This document shows positions 1 through 8,526 of a stretch of 64,000 nt of DNA, one piece after another. How positions within the stretch are numbered: the stretch's first letter is position 1; every line of letters begins with the position of its first letter. The stretch spans positions 9,699,501 through 9,763,500 of the forward strand of contig NZ_LT629775.1 in assembly GCF_900105395.1 (NCBI RefSeq), read 5' to 3'. Origin of the DNA: Streptomyces sp. TLI_053. GTDB lineage: Bacteria; Actinomycetota; Actinomycetes; Streptomycetales; Streptomycetaceae. The notes below the pieces were generated by a model that ran no database searches, was not told the DNA's origin, and saw nothing but the letters and a program-made list of their open reading frames with translations. Made by a program: the position numbers and the translations under genes.

Positions 1-561
1 GCCGAACGGCGCGGTGACCCGTTTCCCGATGCCTCGCACGACGGTCAGCCCGGCGTCGTCGATGACGGCCTCCGATCCGTCGTCGAGGTGGCTGTGGTAG
101 AGGATCCGGGTGCCGATCGCGGCGGCGAGGCGGTACATCTGGCGGTCCATCTCCAGGGTCCGGCGGTCCTGCCAGGTGTCCGTGCGCTCGGCGGTCGTGC
201 GGGCGGCGACCTGGAGGTAGGCGGGGAAGCGGGAGCGGTGGAAGGCGGGCTGGACCAGGGCGCGCTGGCGCCGGTGGGCGCGGCCCTCCGCCGAGGCCAG
301 GCCGTCGCCGATGACGGGGCGCAGCTTCTCGAACTGGGCGCCCTTGTGGAAGTGGCGTGCCTGTTCCGTCAGGACGGCGCTGGTGAGTGCGGCCGTGGTG
401 GGCAGGTACACCCGTTGGGGGCCGATACGCAGCTCGGCGAGATCCGCCAGTCCGCGCAGGGACTCCAGGAATCCGAGGGGGTCGCGCCGCAGCGAGAGCG
501 CGTCGCCCAGCAGCGGCAGGCGGCCGGGAGGGCGCGGGTGGTCAGAGCCGTGGTTCGGCAT
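1..561 (-). CDS. Cytochrome P450, N-terminal part (cut by window edge)
   Basis: The minus strand reads from an ATG at 561 without a stop to the window edge, giving 187 residues. It opens with the proline-rich hinge PPGRLPLLGDAL and later has HRRQRALVQPAFH, the helix-C region of bacterial P450s where an arginine contacts a haem propionate. The ExxR motif and the haem-ligand cysteine would lie beyond the window, so activity cannot be judged. Its start overlaps the end of the terpene cyclase gene by about 20 bp, so the two are translationally coupled. By family knowledge, a P450 paired with a terpene cyclase usually oxidises the cyclised hydrocarbon. The family call is firm; the substrate is inferred from context only. 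Confidence 0.85.
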   Translation of the reverse strand, partial: MPNHGSDHPRPPGRLPLLGDALSLRRDPLGFLESLRGLADLAELRIGPQRVYLPTTAALTSAVLTEQARHFHKGAQFEKLRPVIGDGLASAEGRAHRRQRALVQPAFHRSRFPAYLQVAARTTAERTDTWQDRRTLEMDRQMYRLAAAIGTRILYHSHLDDGSEAVIDDAGLTVVRGIGKRVTAPFG

Positions 562-1606
562 CGGGTGTTCCTCCCGTGCGGTGGGGACGGGGCGCGGCGG
601 TCGGGGGGTCGGCGAAGCGCAGGGTGTCGCCGTGGTTCCAGGCCAGGACACCGGCGAGCACGTCGCGGAAGGAGACGATCACGTCCTCGTGGCGGGTGCG
701 TTCGGGGCCGCGCAGGCCGGAAGCCGCGATGTGTGCGAGGGTGCGCCGCTCCGCGGCCGGGTACTCGCGCACCCGCTGCCCGATCCGCCGGGCGACCTCC
801 TCGCCCGCGCGTTCGGGGGTCCAGCCGCGCCTGCGGGCGAGGACCGTGACGAGGTTGTCGCTCTCGTCGCTGGCCGTCTCCCGGGCGAGGGAGACGAGGT
901 CGTTGTCCCAGCCCGCGATGTCCGCCGCGCACGCGACCTGGGCGTGGTACTCGGCGCTGGTGTGGAGCAGGGGCAGCGTCTCGGTGTCGTGCGCGAGTTC
1001 GGCGAGGTCGGCGAAGATCCATGCGCAGCTGGTCCGTCGGCGCAGGTCGATGTACTGGTTCTCGGACGGCGGCCGGCCGTCGCGGCGGTGCTCCGCTTCG
1101 GTGGCGAAGGCGTCCACGGTCTGGCGCAGGTGTGTGTCGAGCCGCTGCGACAGGGTTCGCGGAACGAGTTCGCGGGTGCGTCGGCGGATGTCGGCCAGGG
1201 CGCGGAGGAGCGGTTCGGGCGGTGCGGTCGACGGCGGGCAGCCGAGGACCGTGGCCAGCTCGGCGAGGGTGCGCGAGCCCGCGGTGCTGTCGGCCGGGTC
1301 GTGGTCGAGCCGGTCGTCGAGGACGAAGAGCCAGGTGAGGTAGGCGGTGACCAGCGCGAGCCGGGGGCTCTGGGCGTCCGGGTACATGCGGGCGGCGGCC
1401 AGGTGCGGCGCGCAGTCGGCCAGCCACGACGCCCGGTCGGCGCGGACCAGGCCGACGGCGGACGCCCAGCGGCCGTTGGCCTGCGCGGCCGTCGCTGCGA
1501 GCGGGCTCGTGCGGCTGCGAAAGGGAAGGCCGTAGAGGACGGTGGAAGTGGCGGGCCGAAGGGATTCGGCGTCGTCGTCGGCGGGGTGCGGATCCTGGTG
1601 CGTCAT
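542..1606 (-). CDS. Class I terpene synthase (sesquiterpene-type cyclase)
   Basis: A 354-residue protein of the usual length for bacterial terpene cyclases. It carries the metal-binding aspartate motif DDRLDH at about 97-102 and the NSE triad NDLVSLARE at about 235-243. The C-terminal pair that is normally Arg-Tyr is Arg-Phe here (about 330-331), a mild departure. It should ionise a prenyl diphosphate, most likely farnesyl diphosphate, through a magnesium cluster and cyclise it in the cytoplasm. The ATG at 1606 (MTHQDPHP) was chosen because upstream in-frame sequence is low-complexity and not family-like. It is followed directly by the overlapping P450. The product cannot be predicted; it lacks the motif patterns of geosmin or 2-methylisoborneol synthases. 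Confidence 0.9.
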   Translation of the reverse strand: MTHQDPHPADDDAESLRPATSTVLYGLPFRSRTSPLAATAAQANGRWASAVGLVRADRASWLADCAPHLAAARMYPDAQSPRLALVTAYLTWLFVLDDRLDHDPADSTAGSRTLAELATVLGCPPSTAPPEPLLRALADIRRRTRELVPRTLSQRLDTHLRQTVDAFATEAEHRRDGRPPSENQYIDLRRRTSCAWIFADLAELAHDTETLPLLHTSAEYHAQVACAADIAGWDNDLVSLARETASDESDNLVTVLARRRGWTPERAGEEVARRIGQRVREYPAAERRTLAHIAASGLRGPERTRHEDVIVSFRDVLAGVLAWNHGDTLRFADPPTAAPRPHRTGGTPDAEPRL

Positions 1607-1750
1607 AACGGTTCCAACGGCTGTGCGGGGGCGCGGCAGGTCCGTGCGGGACGGCGGCGCGGCGGGTCGTGAGGGGCGGAGGCCGGGGTGGCTCCGCGTG
1701 GGGCCGGGACGATGACGTGAGCCTGCTGCAGCGGTCGGCGTCCGGTGCGG

Positions 1751-1813
1751 GGCCGTGCCGGGGCACGGCCGGTGGCTCGATGCCGCTGTTCCTCGTCCCG
1801 GGACGAGGAACAG
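1751..1813. promoter_or_regulatory. Two adjacent palindromes upstream of the terpene cyclase
   Basis: The first (1751-1770) has 9-bp arms GGCCGTGCC/GGCACGGCC around 2 bases. The second (1786-1813) is a perfect, spacer-free palindrome with 14-bp arms, CTGTTCCTCGTCCC followed by its exact complement. They sit 145-207 bp upstream of the cyclase start, transcribed leftward. An operator for the terpene locus is the natural reading; a transcription end signal for an unseen gene is the alternative. No regulator for it lies in the window. Confidence 0.45.
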
Positions 1814-2349
1814 GGGTGTGTGGTCCTGGCCGTGCGCGGTGACCGCGTCGGCGCGGCCCGGGCGTGCCGGCCCAGGAGGCCGCAGTCCGGTTGCCGTGCG
1901 CCGAGGAGCCCGGACCGGTGCGGCCGACCGCGCGCGGCGGTCGGGCACAGGAGGAGGTTCGGGGCGTTCGTCGGGCGGTGGTGCGAGGTACCCGGGCCCG
2001 GCCGGTCACCGCCGGCCCGAGGAGGGCGGCGCCGGTCGTGCGGACCCGGGGGAACTGTCCCACAGAGGGAGTCCCCCGTCACCGGAGCGCGCTGGCGTGA
2101 GCGTCGTTGCGCGGAGCGAGGGCACGGCGTGTGCTTCGGCCTGTCCGCCCGGCAGTGCACTCCGGGGCGCGCGCCTTGGCGGTCGTGCGCCGGTCACCGC
2201 ACCACGTTCGCGTGCCCGTTCGTGAGCGTGGCCCCCGGTGGTACGCGGAGCGGGCGGGCGCCCATGGCGGTACGAAATCCACCCGCCTCGGGCCGGGCCG
2301 CCCACCCGGCTCGAGGAACCAACGGCCCGCGGCCCGCTACGAGGTGGGT

Positions 2350-2376
2350 GTACGCCCCGCCAGTGGCGAGGCGTAC
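2350..2376 (-). terminator. Hairpin downstream of the PLD-like gene
   Basis: GTACGCCCCGCCA pairs with TGGCGAGGCGTAC over 13 bp with one mismatch and a single-base loop. It lies about 70 bp past the PLD stop codon on the minus strand and has no T-tract, as is common for actinomycete terminators. Confidence 0.4.
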
Positions 2377-2445
2377 GCCCGGCCCGCCCGGCACCAGAAG
2401 GGCACACCGAACCGGTGAACCGCTGCAAGCAGTTGAACGGCGAGC

Positions 2446-3579
2446 TCAGAGGAAGTGCCGGATCGGGGCGGTTGCCGCCTCCATCGCGCGCCGGGCCGGG
2501 CTGCGGCGGTGCCGGCGGGACGGTGTGAGGGCCTGGCTGCGTGTCAGGTCCCGGTCGAAGTCCTGGTCGAGCCGGGCGGTGAATTCCTCGTCGACGACGG
2601 CCAGCACCACCTCCTCGTCGTGGTCGAGCGAGCGGCGGTTGAAGTTCGCCGAACCGATCACGGACATCGTGCTGTCCAGTGTGAGGACCTTGGCGTGCAT
2701 CATCGTCGGCTCGTACTGCCAGACCGTCACCCCGCAGGCCGTCATCCGCCCGAAGTGGCGCTCGCCCGCCAGCTGGCAGACCCGCTTGTCGGTGTGGCGC
2801 CCCGGTACGAGAAGCTCGACGGTGACGCCGCGCCGTGCCGCCTGGCAGAGCAGGTCGACGAAGTAGTCGTCGGGGGCGAAGTACGCGGTGGCCACGCGGA
2901 GCCGGTGCTCGGCGGAGGAGATCACCACCCGCATCAGGGTCTGCAGGTCCTGCCACCCGACGGCGGCCGAGCCCCGGACGACCTGGACCACCGCGCCGCC
3001 GGGCTGCTCGTGCTCCTCGAACCGGTCGGCCCCGTCGTAGAGCGTTCCGGGGGCGCACTCGGCCCGGTTCTGCGCGAAGGCGGCGGCGATGCCGTCGACC
3101 GCGGGGCCGACCACCCGGACGTGGGTGTCGCGCCACTCTCCCGGGTGGCGGGCGTCGCCGCACCACTCCTGGGCGATGCCGACTCCGCCGGTGAACGCGG
3201 TCCGGCCGTCCACCACCGTCACCTTGCGGTGGCAGCGGTGGTTCTGCTTGAACGGCGGGAGGCGGACCGGGCGCCGGAACCAGGCGATCCGGACGGGTGT
3301 ACGACACGGTCCATTCAATGGCTCGCCGCATGTCCTCCCGGTTGCCTCCACCGGTGTTGGGGGCAGCGGGAGTTGGTCGGCCAAGGAGGCCCGGGCGGCG
3401 CCGAGCGCCACCCCGTGCTCGTCCTTCCTCGCAGCCGTGCTGCCCGGCAGTGGTAGTCCTGGGGGCGGAGGACTTCGTGCAACGCGGGGCCGCCGGCACA
3501 CCTGGTCGACTGCGGTGGATGTGGGCCGGTGCGCGCTCGTGCCCGAAGAGGGCGCGGACGGATCGTTCCGGTACCGCAC
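2446..3579 (-). pseudogene. Phospholipase D/cardiolipin synthase-like protein, N-terminally truncated
   Basis: Both HKD motifs of the phospholipase D superfamily are present: HRKVTVVDGRTAFTGG near 117 and HAKVLTLDSTMSVIGSANF in the second half. The stretch before the first motif (AWFRRPVRLPPFKQNHR) is family-like only from about residue 97 (near 3291). Upstream of that the frame is low-complexity and the beginning of the first PLD domain is missing. No ATG lies near the junction; the nearest alternative is a GTG at about residue 57. I therefore treat it as a 5'-truncated remnant that may still make a partial protein. An intact family member would use the paired histidines for phosphatidyl transfer at the membrane. 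Confidence 0.6.
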
Positions 3580-3652
3580 CGACAGCTCGCACCGCAGCCC
3601 GGGCCGTTGCCCATCGCCGGGTGTGTACGGTGTGCGAACTTCCCAATATCTT

Positions 3653-3670
3653 CACTAAACCTGTTTAGTG
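3653..3670. promoter_or_regulatory. Operator-like palindrome 1 (CACTAAAC-N2-GTTTAGTG)
   Basis: A perfect 8-bp inverted repeat around a 2-base centre, strikingly AT-rich for this genome. It lies 74 bp upstream of the PLD-like frame. The same palindrome recurs at 3804-3821, so a sequence-specific repressor (TetR-like half-site layout) is likely. No such regulator is encoded in this window. Confidence 0.65.
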
Positions 3671-3803
3671 ACTCGTTGTTGCGATCGGGGGGCGAAGGTG
3701 CAGATCGCAGCGCACGCCAGCAGTTGATCATCGTGCACGAAGGTCGCAAACCTAGGCACAGGGTCTGCTGGGTGATCGGTCGAGGAATGTTGAAATCACT
3801 TGA

Positions 3804-3821
3804 CACTAAACTGGTTTAGTG
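3804..3821. promoter_or_regulatory. Operator-like palindrome 2 (CACTAAAC-N2-GTTTAGTG)
   Basis: Identical arms to the copy at 3653-3670, 151 bp away start to start. A TTGACA box (3800-3805) overlaps its left edge and could be a -35 element for rightward transcription, although no good -10 follows at standard spacing. The two sites may bind one repressor and loop, controlling the PLD-like gene leftward and the large operon rightward. Confidence 0.65.
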
Positions 3822-4363
3822 ATCGACTGTCATGGCCCTGACGATGTGGCTCTGGTGCCGGTGCGCTGCAAGGGCGGCGGCGGGCACGGGGGTTGTGGTG
3901 ACCGTGCAAGAGTTCCCTTGGAGGTGTTTCGGTACTTCTGGCTGACGTTCCGGCGATTTCCGCCGATTGCCCTCTTGGGCGGGTCGAACACGGCTTCCCG
4001 CCAACGGTGGAGGTCGCTGTGTCGTGCGCGCGGAGGGTGGGGTCCGGTGCCGGGATTCGCAGCTGATCCGGACGGGTGTGTGCCGGCGGTGCCCTGCTGA
4101 TCGTTCTGCCTGGTCGACGCGGTGCGGGATCGGCTCGACACTCGACCGTGCCTTCTGCGGAGCTGGGCGGGGGAACCCTTCCCCGGTGACCGTCGGGATC
4201 TTGGAACGCGGCCCGGTGGAAGCGGCGGTATGACCTCCAGGACCGTTCGTGTCCGCTCGCCGGACTGCTCTGTCGCGAGAGAGTCGGACGGCTCCCGTGC
4301 TGGTTTATCGGGCCGTTCGACCATGCCTGCCGAATTGAAGAAGATATAGGGAGTCGGATTTGT
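3822..4363. other. Intergenic region upstream of the large operon
   Basis: About 540 bases without a convincing gene; all open frames have shadow-like composition. It should contain the promoter and leader of the operon that begins near 4364. I see no strong consensus promoter; an AAGATATAGG stretch at 4341-4350 just upstream of the leader ORF is the most AT-rich part. Confidence 0.4.
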
Positions 4364-4399
4364 ATGCCTTATGGAATGTGCTTTATCCTGCGTTTCTGA
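4364..4399 (+). CDS. Possible 11-residue leader peptide
   Basis: An ATG follows an AGGGAG ribosome site (4348-4353) at workable spacing and encodes MPYGMCFILRF before a TGA at 4397. It is the first translatable frame of the operon, about 140 bp before the first ABC transporter gene. It could be a leader whose translation affects folding of the region ahead of the transporter start, or it could be chance. The peptide has no repeated amino acid that would mark a classic attenuator. Confidence 0.3.
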   Translation: MPYGMCFILRF

Positions 4400-4493
4400 A
4401 ATCTGTCGGAAGGGGCTCCGGCGAGCGGGCGGACCCGGGCTCTTCGCTCTATTTCATCGATTCCGGGCGCAGATCTCGCGGTCGGCGCCCGTG

Positions 4494-4530
4494 TCCGCCG
4501 TTCGATCCCCCATCGGCGGATCCGAGGGGG
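4494..4530 (+). promoter_or_regulatory. Possible RNA structure ahead of the ABC transporter start
   Basis: TCCGCCG (4494-4500) pairs with CGGCGGA (4514-4520). The loop carries CCCCC (4507-4511), which is complementary to the GGGGG of the ribosome binding site at 4526-4530. Pairing of loop and ribosome site would mask translation start, so two states are possible. This is inference from complementarity alone. Confidence 0.25.
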
Positions 4531-4535
4531 CTCGC

Positions 4536-6341
4536 GTGACCGTCTCGAGGTTAGGTGCACGGGTAGCCACCAGGATGTCGGCGGTCGCAATGCTGCGATT
4601 CGTACCGTCGGGCATCCTCGCCGCCCTGGTCGTCGTCTCGGCTTTCGTCAGTGTCCTTCCCGCCCTTGCGGGTCTGGTGTCGCACCGGATGGTCTCTGTC
4701 CTCGACCAGGACGATCCGTCCGGCGGGGCTGTCGTTTCGGCCCTCGTGGTGACCTGTCTGGTGTTGTTCCTGCAGCAGTCCGCGGACCTGATGCTCGACC
4801 CGATCCGCCTCGTGGCCGCGCGGGCCGTCGACGAGCGATTGCGCCGCGAGGTCGGCGAACTCGCGATCAGCCCCAGCGGGACGGGTCATCTGGAGGACGC
4901 GGCGATCGCCGGGCGTCTCACCATGGCGAGCAATGACCTGCAGATCTTCACGGCCGGACTTGCGGCGGTCGGTCACGTCGGGATGTTCTTCCAAATGCTG
5001 GGAGCCGTCGCCTGCCTCGTCGTCATCGGCGTGTCGGCACCGTGGCTCGCGCTCGCGTGCCTCGCGGCCCTGCTGATCAGCCGGTCCGAGACCGTCGGGA
5101 TCTACGTCAGGGTGAACTGGGTCTGGGTGCACGGCGCAGAGCTCGCCAGGCGGACCCGCTACTGGGGCTACTTCGCGCGAAGTATCCAGAACGCCAAGGA
5201 GGTTCGGGTCTACGGTCTGGGGGACTGGGTCGCCGACCGCTTCCGGACGGCGGCGCTGGCGCAGGAGAGCCCGGTGATCCGGGCCCGCAGAGTGGCGCTC
5301 ACCAGGACCTGGCGGCCGGTGGTGGCGGGAGCGGTCGCCATGGTCGCGGGGTTGGTTGCCGTCGCCCTGGGGGGCGGGGGAGACCCCGCCGCCGTCGCGC
5401 AGAACATCACCGTGCTCCTCGGGGCCCTTGCGCTCGGCGACATAGGGACGGGCGGATTCGCCGTCGAGCACGGCAGGCCGATCGTCGAGGCTTTCCACCG
5501 GCTCCGTGCCGAACTGCCCACCGCCGGTACGCACGGACGTCGGGACGAACCCGGCACGACCGGCCGACCGCCGCGGCTGTGCCTTGAGCGTGTGACCTTC
5601 GGATATCCCGCCTCCGCCGCTCCCGTACTGGTCGAGGCGACCCTGGAGGTCCGCCCCGGAGAGGTCCTGGCGATCGTCGGAGTCAACGGAGCCGGCAAGA
5701 CGACGCTGGTAAAACTGTTGACCCGGGCCCACGAGCCGCAGTCAGGCCGGATCACGACCGACGGCGTCGGGATCGCGGACCGGGACGTCGAGGCGTGGCG
5801 TGGGGACATCGCCATGGTTGGGCAGGACTTCCTGCGCCTTGACCTCTCCCTGCGGGAGAACGTCGAGATCGGCGCACCCGAACGGCTGGGCGACGACGCC
5901 TTCTTTGCCGAGGTCCGTCCCGAACTCGATCTGGACGACATCGTGGCCGGCCTCCCCGCCGGATGGGACACGCCATTGTCCAGGACCCGGAGCGGGGGCA
6001 GCGATCTGTCCGGAGGGCAGTGGCAACGCGTCGCCGCGGCCCGCGCCCAGTACGCGCTTCGCGCCGGCCGGAAGGTCCTGCTGCTGGACGAGCCGACCGC
6101 GCATCTGGACACCGACGCCGAGATCGCTGTGTTCCGACGGCTCTGCGCCGCGGCTCGTGGAGCCACGGTCATCCTCATCTCGCACCGGTTGTCCACGGTC
6201 CGGTTGGCCGACCGGATCGCCGTCCTGCGTGACGGGTGCATCGGCGAGCCCGCACCGCACGAGCGGCTGATCGCGGAGGACGGCGACTACGCACGGCTCT
6301 TCGCCCTTCAGACACGGCAGTTCACGGAGGCGGACGCATGA
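4536..6341 (+). CDS. ABC exporter, fused membrane and ATPase domains (1)
   Basis: A half-transporter of about 601 residues. An N-terminal six-helix-type membrane domain is followed by a complete nucleotide-binding domain: Walker A GVNGAGKTTL near 381, signature LSGGQWQR near 491 and Walker B VLLLDEPTAHLD. I chose the GTG at 4536 because a GAGGGGG ribosome site sits five bases upstream and family-like sequence starts there; an in-frame ATG at 4371 would add 55 atypical residues. It overlaps the next exporter gene by ATGA, and the two probably form a heterodimer. By family and context the pair exports the product of this operon or a peptide intermediate. Confidence 0.9.
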   Translation: MTVSRLGARVATRMSAVAMLRFVPSGILAALVVVSAFVSVLPALAGLVSHRMVSVLDQDDPSGGAVVSALVVTCLVLFLQQSADLMLDPIRLVAARAVDERLRREVGELAISPSGTGHLEDAAIAGRLTMASNDLQIFTAGLAAVGHVGMFFQMLGAVACLVVIGVSAPWLALACLAALLISRSETVGIYVRVNWVWVHGAELARRTRYWGYFARSIQNAKEVRVYGLGDWVADRFRTAALAQESPVIRARRVALTRTWRPVVAGAVAMVAGLVAVALGGGGDPAAVAQNITVLLGALALGDIGTGGFAVEHGRPIVEAFHRLRAELPTAGTHGRRDEPGTTGRPPRLCLERVTFGYPASAAPVLVEATLEVRPGEVLAIVGVNGAGKTTLVKLLTRAHEPQSGRITTDGVGIADRDVEAWRGDIAMVGQDFLRLDLSLRENVEIGAPERLGDDAFFAEVRPELDLDDIVAGLPAGWDTPLSRTRSGGSDLSGGQWQRVAAARAQYALRAGRKVLLLDEPTAHLDTDAEIAVFRRLCAAARGATVILISHRLSTVRLADRIAVLRDGCIGEPAPHERLIAEDGDYARLFALQTRQFTEADA

Positions 6342-8146
6342 GGCCCCGCACCGAGGACACGGTGGGAGGACGCGGCCCCGCCGCAGGGGGATCGCGCGCC
6401 GTCGCCCGACTGTGCTGGCGCACTGATCGCGTCCGCTGCCTGCTCGTACTCCTCCTGGTGGGAATCGGTGTCGTCGGCCAGCCCGGACTGGGGCTCCTCC
6501 TGAGGAACCTGGCGAACGCCGTGGTCGAGGGCGACCAGCGCTCGGCCCTTCGCGACGCCCTGTTCGCCGCCGTGCTGTGGGGGATCACTCATCAGCTCCA
6601 TGGCATCCGTGGCCTGTTGCTCAACGACATCCGGGCCCTGGCAGGTCTGGCGATCGACGAGGACGTGATCCGGCTGACCACCCGGATCCCGGGCATCTCA
6701 CATCTGGAGGACCCGCGGAGCCTCGACCGGATCAATGCCGCCCGTGGGGTCACAGTGGTCGATCGGGTGGTCGCCATGGTCGAGACCGCCGGGTCGGTCC
6801 TCGGACTCGCCGCAACGATGGCGGTCCTGTCCTCGGTGTCCGGATACCTGATCCTGCTGCTGCCGTTGGCCTTCCCGGTCCTGTGGTTCGAGCGGATCGG
6901 CCGAGCCAGACGGCGTCGGGCGCAGGAGCTGATCGCGGAGGAACAACGAACCGCTGACGCCCTGCTGGAAACGGTGCTGGACCCGGTCACCGCCACCGAG
7001 CTGCGGGTCACCGGCGCCGGGCCGGTACTCCTGGACCGTTACCAGAACCGTTGGCGACGGGCCACCCGCCTGAGGGCACGAGCCCGCACGGAGTACGCGA
7101 TACTGATGGCGGCCGGCTACGCCCTCTCGGTGGCCGGGATCGGCTGTGCGCTTGCCGTAGTGGCGTGGCGGATGCGGGCAGGCGAGGCCACGGTCGGCGA
7201 CCTCGTCCTGCTGCTGGCCGTAGCCCGGCAGCAACAGGGACTGGTGCAGGCGAGCGCGGCCGGCCTGTCACGGATCGCCGAGGCCGCCTACGCCATGCGC
7301 TCGTACATCTGGCTGACCGAGCTGGCCACCGCAGGAGCGCCGTCAGGCGCATACGCAGCGGTGCCGGAGCGACTGACGTCCGGGATCTCCCTGTCCGGTG
7401 TCTCCTTCGGCTACCCCGGCACGGAGCGCACTGTCCTGAGGGACGTCGCGGTGGAACTGCGGCCCGGAACGGTGGTGGCGCTGGTGGGGGAGCACGGTTC
7501 GGGCAAGACCTCGCTGGTCAAGCTGCTGACGGGCATGTACCCACCGTCGGCCGGGAGTATCAGACTCGACGGGCGCCCCCTGACCGGGTACGACCCCGTG
7601 CGATGGAGGAACCGCATCTCCTGTGGCTTCCAGGACTTCGTCCGCTTCCAGACCTCGGTTCACGAATCGGTCGGCGTGGGTGATCTACCACGGATCGACG
7701 ACCTGGACCGGATCCGGCAGGCGGTCCGCCACGGGGCTGCCGAGGACGTCGTCGACGCGCTCGACCATGGCCTGGAAACCCGGCTCGGCACCCTGTTCGG
7801 CGGCGTCGGCCTGTCGGGCGGTCAGTGGCAACGGCTGGCCCTGGCCCGGACCTGCATGCGAGAGGCACCCCTGCTCATGGTCCTGGACGAGCCGACGGCG
7901 GCACTCGACCCGCGGGGGGAGTACGAGGTCTACCGACGGCAGATCGCCCTGGCGCGGACCCTGGCCGAGCGCGGCGGCACGATCACCCTGATCGTCTCGC
8001 ACCGCTTCTCCACCGTGCGGGCCGCCGACCTGATCCTCGTGCTGTCCGCAGGGCGGATCGTCGAACGCGGCAGTCACACCGAGCTGCTCGCGGCGGGCGG
8101 ACGGTACGCCCGGCTCTACGGACGGCAGAGGGCGGCCTACCAGTGA
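6338..8146 (+). CDS. ABC exporter, fused membrane and ATPase domains (2)
   Basis: A 602-residue half-transporter. The membrane domain occupies roughly the first 340 residues; the ATPase domain follows with Walker A GEHGSGKTSL, signature LSGGQWQR, Walker B LLMVLDEPTAALD and a switch histidine in IVSHRFSTV. The start overlaps the stop of the first exporter gene, so equal synthesis and a heterodimer are likely. Such paired half-transporters are common in peptide natural-product clusters. The 110 bp that follow hold only a short coupling frame and then the carrier protein. Confidence 0.9.
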   Translation: MRPRTEDTVGGRGPAAGGSRAVARLCWRTDRVRCLLVLLLVGIGVVGQPGLGLLLRNLANAVVEGDQRSALRDALFAAVLWGITHQLHGIRGLLLNDIRALAGLAIDEDVIRLTTRIPGISHLEDPRSLDRINAARGVTVVDRVVAMVETAGSVLGLAATMAVLSSVSGYLILLLPLAFPVLWFERIGRARRRRAQELIAEEQRTADALLETVLDPVTATELRVTGAGPVLLDRYQNRWRRATRLRARARTEYAILMAAGYALSVAGIGCALAVVAWRMRAGEATVGDLVLLLAVARQQQGLVQASAAGLSRIAEAAYAMRSYIWLTELATAGAPSGAYAAVPERLTSGISLSGVSFGYPGTERTVLRDVAVELRPGTVVALVGEHGSGKTSLVKLLTGMYPPSAGSIRLDGRPLTGYDPVRWRNRISCGFQDFVRFQTSVHESVGVGDLPRIDDLDRIRQAVRHGAAEDVVDALDHGLETRLGTLFGGVGLSGGQWQRLALARTCMREAPLLMVLDEPTAALDPRGEYEVYRRQIALARTLAERGGTITLIVSHRFSTVRAADLILVLSAGRIVERGSHTELLAAGGRYARLYGRQRAAYQ

Positions 8147-8233
8147 CGAAGGTCCGACCGCGGACGGTACCGGGTCGCGGCGCCGCCAGGGTTCGGGCCC
8201 TCGCCCGCCCATGTCACCGACAGAAGGCAGTTC

Positions 8234-8260
8234 ATGACGAAAGGCACGACGATCAAGTGA
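8234..8260 (+). CDS. Eight-codon coupling minigene
   Basis: ATG at 8234, preceded by AGAAGG, encodes MTKGTTIK and ends in a TGA that overlaps the GTG start of the carrier protein gene. Such a short frame can deliver ribosomes to a weak GTG start by termination-reinitiation. The alternative is that it is chance, or that the carrier protein begins in another frame. Confidence 0.35.
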   Translation: MTKGTTIK

Positions 8261-8526
8261 ACGAGGACCTGCTCGACCGTGTGCGGACCGTTGTCGTCGC
8301 CGCGCTGGCGCCGGACGTTCCGCTGACCGACCTCCGGCCAGACCAGGACCTCTGGACGGCGGGGATGGACTCGATGGCCAGTGTCCGGGTGATGCTGGCT
8401 GTCGAGGAGACCTTCGGGATCGAGTTCCCGGAGGAGGCGCTCACCAGGGAGACGCTCGCCAGCGTGACCGCGATCGCCACCGCCCTGCGGGACCTGGCCG
8501 GGCCGGCATCGGGGGCTGCGGGATGA
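8257..8526 (+). CDS. Free-standing acyl/peptidyl carrier protein
   Basis: An 89-residue carrier protein with the phosphopantetheine site GMDSMAS, Ser39 being the attachment residue, and the acidic helices usual for the family. A phosphopantetheinyl transferase elsewhere in the genome would convert it to the thiol form. It sits directly before the flavoprotein and the amino acid:carrier-protein ligase, so it should carry an aminoacyl thioester rather than a fatty acyl chain. The GTG start overlaps a short upstream ORF, and the stop overlaps the next gene (ATGA at 8523). Confidence 0.88.
   Translation: MNEDLLDRVRTVVVAALAPDVPLTDLRPDQDLWTAGMDSMASVRVMLAVEETFGIEFPEEALTRETLASVTAIATALRDLAGPASGAAG

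Larger units (their letters stand above)
1607..2445. other. Intergenic region between terpene cyclase and PLD remnant
   Basis: About 840 bases with no convincing gene. The open frames crossing it are arginine- and proline-rich shadows of GC bias. It holds two adjacent palindromes at 1751-1813, on the promoter side of the cyclase gene, and a hairpin at 2350-2376 downstream of the PLD remnant. Nothing else was recognised. Confidence 0.5.

Noticed and set aside
88..1672. Plus-strand open frames over the P450 and terpene cyclase genes
   Set aside because: Composition is shadow-like, and the minus strand holds clear family motifs.
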